A stretch of DNA of 64,000 nucleotides from Ditylenchus dipsaci (Eukaryota > Nematoda > Chromadorea > Rhabditida > Anguinidae), in NCBI GenBank assembly GCA_004194705.1, contig SADC01001182.1:248001-312000 (forward strand), given 5' to 3'. Made by a program: the position numbers and the translations under genes. Below are positions 16,301 through 26,800 of the stretch, in pieces (the first letter of the stretch is position 1; the number at the start of each line of letters is the position of its first letter). The notes beneath the pieces were generated by a model. That model worked only from the letters and a program-made list of their open reading frames with translations. It was not told the DNA's origin and did not search any database.

Positions 16301-19300
16301 CCTTTTGTCAAAATTTACAGAAATGGGCTATTTTGATTTTACTAATAATTTATGTTTGGGCTTATTTCATTCGGCTTGAACATGGCAAAATATTTTGAAA
16401 AAAAATTACACGATTACAACCTAAAATTCTGACACCGGATTCGTGTTCAGCATGGTCAGTTTGCATGTGAAACTGCCTTTAACACTCCCAGGGACGGCTG
16501 TGGTAAGTTCTCATCCTGGACCAGTTTTTCATGCTGATTCCGAATCTATCATTAGAATTTCAAGAAGCGTGGTTTGAAGGGTGAAATGGGGTCGTTGAAG
16601 GAGGTCACACACCAGTTCGTGGGTGCCTTTTGAGAATGCTATGTAAACCCTCTTGGTTGAATGATTTCTTAGAAGTTTATATCTCACTAAATAGCTGAGA
16701 GATAGAGCTTTTTAATGAGATATTAATCGTTTCGAACCGACAACACAAGTTCGTGAATTTAAGTTCTAATGTTAGCCTTCAATTTTTTTCGAAATTTCGA
16801 CTTATTCGTATAAGTGGTCATAAGTATATGTATATGCTAAATTTTAATGATAACTACAGTCAAACCTCTATATAGCAACTCTCTGTATTCCATCCACCTT
16901 TATGTTGCATCCGCTTTTTTTGTTTTGGTTTGGTTGGCCGGAAAATAAATTACCTACTATCAACCATCTATATTGCATCCGGGCAGGGCCGGTCCCTTGC
17001 GGGACGCAATATAGAGGTTTGACTGTATTTGCTATTCAAAAGCCCGAAAATGGTATATAATTTTTGTAAAAGGAAAGGTGGAACCAGAGAAAATTGACTA
17101 TTTGAAGTCAAAAAAATTATTAGATTGGGCATCCTTCACACACTGAAATCTGGGCAACCACTTATCATACCTTGATTCTGACAGCGAATTCGTGTTCACC
17201 CACTACCCACCTTCTACCCACTTTTTACAATCCATCGCTAGGTAAATCACCACTTATTGGATAGACAAAGAGATGAGCTACAAAAGGAGTGGTAACTTGG
17301 CCAGTAATGGTCTGCCAAAAGTAGGCAAAACATTAAAAGTCGGAAATTTCAAAATAAAAGTTTAATTCCGGCAAAAATAGGTTAAGCACAAATAGCGTGC
17401 TTTTTTCCATTAGACCACAATGGCGGCTTATTTTTTCGATCCAGTAAAAATGGTATAAATTTGGATATATCTAGCGATTTTTAGATGCTAGAGCAAAATT
17501 GATAAATAAAAAATACGGTGTACGGACCACATGCTTTTTACAAAAAGAACCGAAATTGATTGATGGTCTAATTGCAGGCATCATAAAAAGTCAGGATCCA
17601 GCCTTATCCGAAATTTATGAGCTAGCCTTCTTCAACCTGACCACAAATTATTTTGATGACCTTGAATTGGTCAGTGCCCAGCTTTATTTCATCTTTCCAA
17701 ACATATCCTTCTCAGAAATACTTGTCAAAGGCTATTCAGGGTATGCTTTCTGAACCTCATGTTACCTACAAAGTTACCTACATTTCGCTTCAGTTACCCA
17801 CATCTCATATATCTCCAATAAAAATAGATGGTGTGCAAAGTGGCAAAAACTCAGCCCACATTTCTATCAACATCACCCAAATATTTAAGCAATGGCGTCA
17901 ACACCCTGAGGATGTGCACAAACTTTTTGTGCAATTTATTTCAGAAATTGGTAGGTTGTTTTTGACCCAAAGAAAATATTTTTTTCGTCTTCTTACTGGG
18001 AAATACCCCTAAATTTTTCCTTTCATTGAAAAACTACCCTGTTGGTGTCATTTTGTAGCTAAAGAATTGGACTTTATAATGAATTATAATAAAGTAGTCA
18101 TTGTTTTAAAAATCTGGGCGTTCTACTCAAAACAGCTTAATCTCGGCTCTCTATTATTTTTGATTTAATCTCAGGGCTCCCAAGTCGAAATAGTCCAAAA
18201 TCAGCAGTTTGGCTAAAAAAGGGCAGATTTTTGAAATTTTACTGAAATTTTAAACAAAAAAATCAGCAAAAAACTGAGAAATCAGCGCACTTCTCCTTTT
18301 TAGATCTGCTTCATTTTATACACATTTTGAAAACAATATATACTATTTTTTAACTTGTTTTGGATCCCTGTCTCTTAGCTACATGATGACACAACTTAAA
18401 AAGTTTTTCGTGATGTAAAAAAAGTTGCAGCTATTTCCAAGTGAGAGTGCGAAAAAACTGTTTTGGTTAGTTCTTAGCATAAGTTACCGTATATTCTCTA
18501 TTAAAAGCCTCGCGGCCTTTATTTTCAACCCCTCTCCGAGAGAAGGGGGCTTTATTAGAGAGAGGGCCTTTATTTTTGAACTCAAATTACCGTTTAAATT
18601 TTTTTGTTTCCCGCGACTAGACAAAAACAAGTTTCCTCTTTTTTTTAAATTTTCAGACTGTTCTTTATTGTGCCATTTCTTGTTGCGCGGTTCTTTTTGT
18701 CGCGCCCCCTTTAGTCTTATTTTCTGCAATTTGATGACTTAAAAAATATTATTAGAGGGGAGGCTTTAATATTTTTGATGGCTTCTAAGGTGCTTATATT
18801 AGAGAGGGGTCTTATAGTAAGAGGGGGTTTTTGTTAGAGGAAATACGGTATGACATCCAGGAAAACTGCGGTTGGTTCATAAAAAATGTTTGAATTAACA
18901 AAAATTCTTTTCAAGACAAAAATATCGGATACAATGCTTATGCTTTTTTATTTCCTTCAGCTAAATTCAAAATTTTGGATTGTTTACCTGTTTAGGGAAG
19001 GTCTAACGTGGTTTTCCTAATCATCCTGGGGCCTACTAGACCTATAAAACCTATTCTGGCCAAGAAAAAATCGTGTTTGCTACCACCGAGATTCGAACCA
19101 TGACTTTAAAAAAATCTGCGGAAATAGATTTTTTAATTGGGTTTTGACCCTTTTGGATTATATAGAATCAAATTAAGTGTCAATAAATAGGGTATTGGTG
19201 ACTGAAGAAAAGAATTTGTAAAAAAACAAGAGGGTGAAAAAGGGGGACCAAGGCATTTATTGAATGAAAATATTCGTTGAAACGTTAACGCAATTAATAA

Positions 19301-21147
19301 AAGACTAACCCTGAATTGTTTGTAAATTGAGTCATTAATATAGAATCTTTATCAGAGACGGGGCCTTTATTAGAGAAGGGGCTTTTGTTAGAGAGGGGTC
19401 CTCTAATAGAGAATATACGGTAATACCTATACAAATGTCGAATGCTCTTTTTGGGTTAAAGAGCCAGCCAGTCGCTCAGTGGACATCTCGCAAATTCACT
19501 GCTTTGGAGTGGGATTCTTCCTGGAAAGTGAGCATGAAAGAGATAAGCGGATCAAGAGAAGCATTTCTGAAAATATGGTCAGTTCATGACGTTTTAGAAC
19601 AATAAATTGTGGGTGTCTTGTTTGTATCAATCAACGGCAAAGGTAGAATAATTTCCAAGATTGGCCTTAGACGGTAAGTAACTTGAGGGGCTATTACTAA
19701 ATCGACACTCGACTGTAGTTAAATTATTTTTTGTTAGATAATAGAAGAGAACTGGGACGAAGAGGAGGAAGAGATTGAAGCTAACAGTCACGAAGATTCA
19801 CCTGCCTTCTCCATCCACAAAACTAGCAGTACCAGCAAACCAGCCAATGTATTTAGTCCACTGCGCTCTTTTACAGGTAGTTTAAGATCAGGATTCGCAT
19901 AAGTAGTTAACTGGCCTTTTTGTTGAGGCAAAAGGTGCAAATTACGTTCCCTGTATGTGGATTTCAAGGACCTGGGATGGGATGTAAGAAATTGGGTTAC
20001 AGTCTACTCTCGATATAGTGTAACCCCAAAAAGTTTGTTTTTACCTAAAGTTTGACACTTTTTTACCTCTATTTTGAAAACTTTTACCAAATCTGATTTG
20101 TCAGTCTAATCAGAAACATCTCAAGGATTCCGATTTTGCCGGTCGTTTTTGTAAATGGCAACAGTTTTGCCGAAAAGACCCGCGCTTCTAGATATAATGC
20201 AACATTATTTAAAAAAAGGCTACACTATATCGGGAAGCGCGGGTCTTTTCGACAAAACTGTTGCCATTTACAAAAACGAACGGTGAAATCGGAATCCTTG
20301 CGATGTTTCTGATAAGACTGACAAATCAGATTTGGTAAAGTTTTCAAAATAGAGGTTAAAAGTGTCGGACCCTAGGTGGGAACAAACTTTTTGCACCTAC
20401 ACTATATCGAGAGTAGACTGTATTGAAAAGATCCTCTAAAATTTGTGTGGCTTCAGAGCTGGGTGATCGCTCCAACTGGTTACCAAGCAGACTACTGTGA
20501 TGGCGATTGCTCTTTTCCATTGGACAGTTCAGGTATTCAAAATGGTCAAGAATGAAATGATGAGAATTTGAAAAACGACACCTATGTTAACTATGAGATT
20601 TATCATAAAAAAGACAAAGGTGCCTTTGACGGCCGCTAGCAAATTTTTTTCATGTTTTTTTTCTTGTTTTCTAAGGTTAGGCAAAACATTATGCGCAGGT
20701 TAGGCAAGCGTATGTTAAGGCGGCTAAATGTGTGTCCAAACAGCAAAAAGCTAAAATTTAAAAGATACGGGAATTCAAAAAGGGTGACGATAATCGCCAA
20801 ACATCTACGCACCTAAAAACCTCAAATTCTCGCCAAAAATCACCCTTTTCACCATATTTTGATCGATATTTGTAAAATATTGTAAATTTTAACAATTGCC
20901 AAATTAAGTGACTCCAAGCAACCATGCCATAGTGCAGACCCTAGTGCATGTATTAGATGAACGCAGGTTGGCAACACTATTACTCGACCATCCAATAAGT
21001 TTTATTTACTTTTAATTCAGAGCTCTACCTGCCCACTGTGCCCCTATAGCCCTCAAGTCTCAGAGCATTCTGTTCTTCAACAACCAACAAAACGTGGTCA
21101 TGCGTCGCTACCAAAATATGCGGGTGAAGCAGTGTGGGTGTCGATGA
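13320..21147 (+). CDS. BMP5-8/60A-type TGF-beta family ligand
   Basis: A secreted morphogen precursor. Supported exons: 15657-15821, 15958-16058, 17578-17740, 17794-17950, 19480-19577, 19738-19876, 19928-19983, 20457-20532, 20909-20966, 21021-21147. A candidate signal-peptide exon is 13320-13441 ([18 protein letters not shown]). The propeptide begins with [11 protein letters not shown], matching the 'ILSILGLP' motif of BMP7. The furin site RIKR is in the exon at 19480. The mature knot reads [34 protein letters not shown], and ends QCGCR. Junction phases agree, except after 17740 (one G short) and inside exon 1, where the frame needs two compensating indels. The cysteine doublet is replaced by HC (PAHCAP), removing the usual interchain cysteine. 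The mature N terminus is unusually acidic. Large introns hold a MULE, two TA MITEs and a 0.9 kb element. Exon 1 is the least certain part. Confidence 0.9.
13527..15350. mobile_element. MULE with tandem TTTGGCCGCCTTTTTT ends (copy 2)
   Basis: The left end has four units of TTTGGCCGCCTTTTTT (13573-13672). The right end has the inverted units (AAAAAAGGCGGCCAAATTCT) at 15237-15335, followed by a match to the outer left end. The interior, on the minus strand, encodes a spliced MULE transposase remnant. The element sits in the first large intron of the BMP gene. Its precise outer limits and 9-bp target duplication were not resolved. Confidence 0.75.
14316..15035 (-). pseudogene. MULE transposase (intron-containing, decayed)
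   Basis: Minus-strand exons, in order: 15000-14846 region giving [20 protein letters not shown] (second catalytic Asp, 'ADGA'); about 14820-14700 giving [18 protein letters not shown] ('CxxH' block); about 14690-14615 giving [20 protein letters not shown]; and 14507-14316 giving [15 protein letters not shown], then SNGFEGTNK and [12 protein letters not shown]. Short AT-rich introns with GT donors separate them. The order and motifs are those of MULE transposases (WYxxxxxxTNNxxEGxNK). The N-terminal DNA-binding part and first Asp were not found. Whether it is still expressed cannot be told. Confidence 0.7.
16857..17025. mobile_element. pogo/Tigger-like MITE
   Basis: 169 bp with ends CAGTCAAACCTCTATAT and ATATAGAGGTTTGACTG, flanked by TA on both sides. 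The ends match the typical pogo/Tigger terminal pattern. It has no coding sequence and lies in a BMP intron. Confidence 0.85.
18487..19420. mobile_element. CCGTATATTCTCTATTA-ended element
   Basis: TA|CCGTATATTCTCTATTA at the left and TAATAGAGAATATACGG|TA at the right are perfect 17-bp inverted ends with a TA duplication. The interior repeats AGAGAGGGGCCTTTATTAGAG-like blocks and has a second internal end (GAAATACGGTA at ~18850), so two copies may be fused. It lies in a BMP intron. Confidence 0.75.
20000..20420. mobile_element. 421 bp TA-flanked MITE (CAGTCTACTCTCGATATAG)
   Basis: Perfect terminal inverted repeats CAGTCTACTCTCGATATAG, bracketed by TA. The arms extend ~190 bp inward with a palindromic core near 20190-20240. 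It starts 17 bp after the donor of the BMP exon ending at 19983 and ends 37 bp before the next exon, so it supplies nearly the whole intron. A relative is at 38587-39010. Confidence 0.9.
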
Positions 21148-22680
21148 TTTGATCTAATAGCTACCATTTTTGGTGTGCTATTCTGTGATTTGACTAGAAA
21201 TACTCGCTTACAGCCTTAATTTTTTTTACTTTATATTCCAAAAATTAATTGCATGATTCACTTTATTTTTTTAAAGCTTTTTAAAGCTCTATTTTGCCTA
21301 TGTTTTGTTCTTGAGGATTTTCAAAACATTTTCAACAATAATAAAATCGGTCGAATTGTAAAATTAAATTCACCAATTCTGACTACTTATTTTTAGAGCA
21401 TAGTGGATTCAGTGTGTGGACTTTTAGTATTTTTGACAAATAAGGCAGAGAAAAAATCGAGTCTGGAAATTTGAGAAAATTTCCTTGGTCTCCCTGTAGA
21501 TTTTTATAAGCACATTATTTTTTCGAGAAAGCAAGGATGAGGAGTTCGAAAGATAATTTAAACAAAAAAATTAAAGAAATTGAGCAAGAAAAGTGAGTCT
21601 TTCCAGCCAAATTTAAGTTAGAGAGTATATGCTCTGTAGAAAATGTTAGTTCAATTTTTTGCCCCTTCTGTCTTTTTTCTGGAAGCTCATATTCTTACTT
21701 TTTCTAAGAAAAAAAATTGAGGCTCGCATATTTTTTTCTACAGTCAATCATTGACATGGTAACCCTCCCCCCCCCCAAACTAAAGCGAAAAAATCTTTTG
21801 GTAAGTTCGTAGCATTAACTATTGTCAAATATTCTCCTGGGTGCTTTTAGAAACAAGTTTGGAAAATCTCAAAGAATAAAACAAATGTGAATTTGGTCAC
21901 AAATTTTTTTGAAAGTGCCATCTTCATCGTAAAACCGGTTTTTGTCATTATTAATTGTAAAACTGCTTGTTATGTTCAAATTAGTGTTTTTTTAGATAAA
22001 ATAAATATTTATTTCAAAAGATTTGTTACTTTTTTATATTTGGTGGTCCACCTTTGCAACAAAGGGTTTTAGGATGATGAAATTATGTATTTATGGCAAG
22101 GATGTGTGTGTATTTAGTTGTGTTTCTGAGTAGTCGACTCTCTTCGCCATTTCTTGCTTCTGAGTAGTGCACACACACATATTCCATAGCACAGAGCTGC
22201 CATTACTTTCAGGTTGAGCAAAAGTCCTAGCTTTTTGGGGCAGGTTAGTTTAAAATAGCAACTTAACTTTTTAATAAATTTAAAAAATTAAAATTTTGAA
22301 TTTTTTTTGTGCTCAGCAACACAAATTTTATATTAAAGGAGCATACCAGCGCGTTACACTGCAATTAATTCGGGGACCAGCAATTTATTTTTCTCATGAC
22401 CGTTTTCTATAAGCGTTCTGCTTGATGCGACGAAAGTTTTCTGCTTACTTTTTAAAAGTAAGATAAGGTCATCAATGTTAAATTTGAGTTGAAACAAGTG
22501 AAAACAAGGACGATCTTTGAAAAAGGTGGTGGTGCCCGCCTTAATTTGCAGTGTGACGCACTAGTATGTTTCTTTAACACGGAAAAGGCGAAGCGTACTA
22601 AACTATGCGTCTTGTAAAAATCGAGAAAAAAATTAACAAAAAAAGTATATAAACTTGAGATACAAATTTTCAATAACTTC
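21148..22680. other. Intergenic, downstream of BMP
   Basis: AT-rich 3' flank of the BMP gene. No gene, clear polyadenylation signal or complete element could be supported here. Confidence 0.5.
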
Positions 22681-22681
22681 T

Positions 22682-23284
22682 TTCTGACACCGGATTCGTG
22701 CTGAGCATGTTGATTTGCTCATAAAACTGCTCTTTAAGAGACACTTTGAGAGAATGGACCCTGAGTCGGAAAGCCGGAAATTTGGGCATTGAGGTTTTTC
22801 ATTGGATACCCTATCAAACATACGCTGAACACAATGGCGCAAGCAGATTTTTTTTACAAAATTTTTTTCCATTCAAAGTGTTTAGAAATGCTTCTCGTAT
22901 CTTGTTGTGCAGAAAAAATGAGTTCGAGAGGTGGTTTTAGGTCACTTTTCCAAAAATTTGAGTATGAGGGTGGGACTAATAAGGTCCCTATTTGCTTATA
23001 AAGCTGTTAAAACATGAAAATCCAGCTTTCAAATTTTAAATTTCGCTCGAGACCTCCCCGAGTACCCAACTTCCGAGCTCCATATCTCCAAATAGACTAT
23101 GTACGCACTAAATCTGCTTGCGCCATCATGTTCAGTGTATGTTAAATAGGGTATCCGATGAAAAACCTCAATGCCCGAATTTCCGGCTTTCCGACTCAGG
23201 GTCCATTCTCCCAAAATGTGACTCTTAAAGAGCAGTTTGATGAGCAAATCGACATGCTCAGCACGAATCTGGTGTCAGAATTTA
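22682..23284. repeat. Foldback element (GACACCGGATTCGTG ends)
   Basis: Arms 22682-22860 and 23118-23284 are reverse complements, sharing GACACCGGATTCGTGCTGAG and GGACCCTGAGTCGGAAAGCC. The central ~250 bp loop is unpaired. It has no coding content. The same end family occurs at 1712-4428 and 29700. Confidence 0.8.
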
Positions 23285-23623
23285 TCAGTTTTATGACCAT
23301 TTTTGTGTCGAAATTGAGGACTTCCGAAAACTGGCATTTAGAAGGAAAATTAAAAATTCTCTGTGAAGTTGCAATCACTTAGATACAAATTTCTGCTCAA
23401 TAGATAGCTCTGATGACGCCCTGCATTTTGCGATACTGTGCACCTAAGTGGAATCAAAAGATCACCACCCATATTTTGCTTAAATTCCAGGTTGGGAAAA
23501 GGTGAAAATTACCTATTTTCAGAAGCTGTTTTACCCGTTGCAATCCACCCTCTTTCCGAAATTATTTTGCAGCATCGAGCTCAACTTGAAATTGTACACA
23601 AGACCATAGATAAGTACGTTCCT

Positions 23624-23856
23624 TTAAACGGCCATTGCGGTCTCCGACAACGGTTGTCCCCCGCCAATTCAATTTTTTTTCTTTATCGTTAGGTTTACGT
23701 ACGAATTTCTCAACTTGGTTTCTAATAAAACTAGACCTAAAACTTAATTTTAGGCCTGGTTTTATGCTGAAAAATCCGTACAGAAGTTGAATGATTAGGC
23801 AAAAAAAAAATTGAATTGGCGGGGAGAATTCAAAACAGGTGGCAATGGCCCATTAA
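23624..23856. mobile_element. TTAA MITE beside cytochrome b561-like exon
   Basis: TTAA at 23624-23627 and 23853-23856, with termini GGCCATTGCGGTCTCCG and CAGGTGGCAATGGCC. It lies 13 bp beyond the stop codon/possible donor of the last b561-like exon (23869), close enough to have altered the 3' end of that gene. Confidence 0.8.
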
Positions 23857-23868
23857 ATAAGTAAAAAC

Positions 23869-26800
23869 CTACTCTCCCAAAGCGCTTTTATACTCCACTA
23901 TGCCTGCCAACAAAAATCCAACATTGAGCAAAAACAGGGTGATTCCCGCAGCTCTTTGGACTGGCACCACCAGACCAAGGACTTGAGGTGAACATCTGGG
24001 GAACCAGAAGCACACTACACCCACCACTGTCTGTAAAACACAACAAAATATCAACAAAATACCACAAAGTTGCCCCCAGACCACTTACATAGACCATCTG
24101 ACCGATCATAATGAGCAGTTGGAGCCAAGACAGTTGGGAGGAGAACGAGAATTGGTATCCCAAATTAGTTTCCACCACTATAACAGCTATGCCTCCAGCA
24201 GTTAAAAGAAGGGTGAGCGTGTGGAGTAGACCATTGACAACCCTGGCCACCCACTTGACTTCATGTCTGTAGAGGCGCAAGCTCAACAGTCCATCCCCTT
24301 GACAAAAGAGTATGGCCGTGGTAAGTAATAGGGCATGAAAGTTGATGTTGACGGCATTTTGGGTGTTGGTCAATTGGGCATTGGTCCAGTTTAGCTCACC
24401 ACCCTGGGCTGTGCCATACACAAATGCTGAATGTGGAAGTTGTAGAAACTGTGAGCAAAGTAAAATTTGGTGTTTGGGCAAGGTTTTAAAGGGGCATGCT
24501 CACCTGTTCAAAATTTGTCCCCACCAATCCGAAAAAAATTCTCAATTAATCATCGGATTACTTAACTAAACTTCTATACGGATTTTTCACTTGGTTTCTA
24601 ACAAAACAAGGCCTGGAATTTGATTTTAGGTACAGTTTTGTTAGAAACTAAGTTGAAAAATTAGTACAGAAGTTCAATGATTAGAAATTTTTTTTGAGAT
24701 TGCGAGGACAAATTTTAAACAGGTGACCATGCCCTTAAAAACTTATTTTTTATTGGGGTTGATGCATAATTAATGTTCATTTTTTAAAATGCAACGCAGC
24801 TTTGACATTGTATTTTTGGCAAAACTATTTAGGTAGCTCTTGGGCGTGTTACATACCAAAATTCATAAAAAAGTGCTTATCGTAAATCCTCTAACTAGCC
24901 GACCCTCTCGGCTAAAGTGCCTTATAATGGGTTGCCCAAAAAGTGGTCTTTACCACTTTTTTGTGCGTTTTAGCTGCTGAAACGTGTAGAAAACATGTTT
25001 TTAGGGCCCGGTCGACCATTTTTAGAAAAAATTTTTTTGACTAAAATTAGACTTTTTGCCTTGGTCCCCAAGCAATCCAACCTGAGAGGGTATCTGGATA
25101 CCCTAAAAAGATGGAATTTGAACATAGTTTTGTTGACTGGGCCTACCGCATAAAGAAACTCTGGTATGCATACATTTTTATGCATCCAGAGTCACTTTCG
25201 AGTGATTTGTGTCTAAGGTATGTGGGTGTGCGCATCTCAACTCCAAGCCCCCTGCGCCCTCGAAGGGGGCGCAGGGGGCTTGGTAGGCTAGAGATGCGCG
25301 CACTCACTTACCTTAGACATAATTCCGAGCAAGACTCTTGATTGAAAATGCATTTAGAGAGTCTTTTGCCCAGATCCAGTAGTAAAATATGTAGATATCG
25401 AGCCCACACTAGAGACATTGTTGAGGGGGTTTTTTCAATACACACACACAATGCACGTCACATAGACATAGGAGACTATTGATTTCTGGAGCTTCTTGGA
25501 TGACCGGCTTCTTGGACCACATGGCTGGAGACGGAACTGTTGCTGGAGACTGGCTGAGCTGACCCCCTGGATGGAACGACTTGACGGATAACTGGCTGCA
25601 GAGCTGACCACTTGGGAGCTTGGATGGATTGGACGATGGCGCTTGCTTCCCTTCTTCTTGCGGAGCGGAGACGACTTCAGGCCATTCACGCTTAAGGTCC
25701 GCCGACCCCTCAATTGTCCCAGTGTGCGGCTTTGTCTTGAACCCAGAGGAATGTGGATCTCATGAGAGGAGATACGCCAGAGATCTGAAAAAGTACCCAA
25801 GCCCCTATCGGAACCTGAGTCTGGATGTGCCCTTCAGGCTTCCCCTTATTCAACGTGAAACCTATAGTTCTGGATCCCTTCGGATCCGGCTGGATGTGAC
25901 CGTAGTCCTTATTGTAAGCCACCGAGTACATACGGTGCTTCTTGGTTGTTGTCAAATTTAAACCTAACTCACCACCGGCTCCTGAGGATTGATTGCGGAC
26001 CGGCATATCTGAGAGACAAGATTCGAAAGCAATGAAGCGGAGATCGTTCGTCAGTGCGGAAGTGCGTAAGTGCTGCGTGCAAGCTCGAGACTTCTCACCA
26101 GACACCCAATTTGATAGCTGTAATTGAAAGAGGATGAAATGTTCAAAAACAAATAATGTATTCGCTATTTAAGCGAAGTGAGGGTAAAGTAATAGTGAAA
26201 GCGTGTGAAGCGCTTGTGGACAGTATTCGTGCCAAGATTTGGCGCGAATTCAAATGAAATATTATGGGTGCAAGTCATGTTTTTAAGTGACTTTTGGATT
26301 TGCAGGGTGGTTTTGTCCAAACCACCCTTGCCCCTACCTTACACAGTGACCAAAACGGGGTAGAATACTCTCATGTATATAAAAAGTAAAGTATCCAGAT
26401 ACCCTCCAGTACCCTTCACCTTGGTCCTCCAGGGCAAAAACTCGATTTTTGGTGAAATTTTTTTTCCAAAAATGGTCGACCGGGCCCTAAAAATATGCTT
26501 TCTACACGTTTCAGCAGCTAAAACGCACAAAAAATGGTTAAAACCACTTTTTGGGCAACCCCATTATAAGGCACTCCTGCCGCCCTCTCTACTGCATCTC
26601 AAACCAGAGGAATTATTTTACAGAGCAGTTTATCTCATTTATTTAAGCCCCTGCAAGCTCTACTGATTTTCCTTAAAGGGCCTGACCTCTTCCTACTCGG
26701 TGGTCCCCGGCCAATTCAAAAATTTTACCTTGATCATTGGACTTCTGTACGGATTTTTCCGCTAGGTTTCTAACAAAACTAAGCCTAAAATTTGATTTCA

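Larger units (their letters stand above)
24916..26575. mobile_element. 1.66 kb element with ~230 bp terminal inverted repeats
   Basis: The left arm AGTGCCTTATAATGGGTTG...GTTTTAGCTGCTGAAACGTG is mirrored by the right arm CACGTTTCAGCAGCTAAAAC...CCCCATTATAAGGCACT. Next to the left arm is the ~250 bp hairpin 25118-25385, which recurs at 30170, 32790 and 45340. The core (25430-26110) is more GC-rich and open on the minus strand in two overlapping frames (131 and 121 codons). Their products have no motif I recognise. Related arms occur at 32590-33440 and in part at 9930-10245 and 62170-62400. Confidence 0.65.

Noticed and set aside
17741..17779. 33-nt BMP intron ending at CTACAAAG
   Set aside because: It would fix part of the frame, but it is shorter than any other intron here (minimum 43) and lacks a pyrimidine tract. 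The 53-nt intron ending CGCTTCAG plus one missing G is more plausible.
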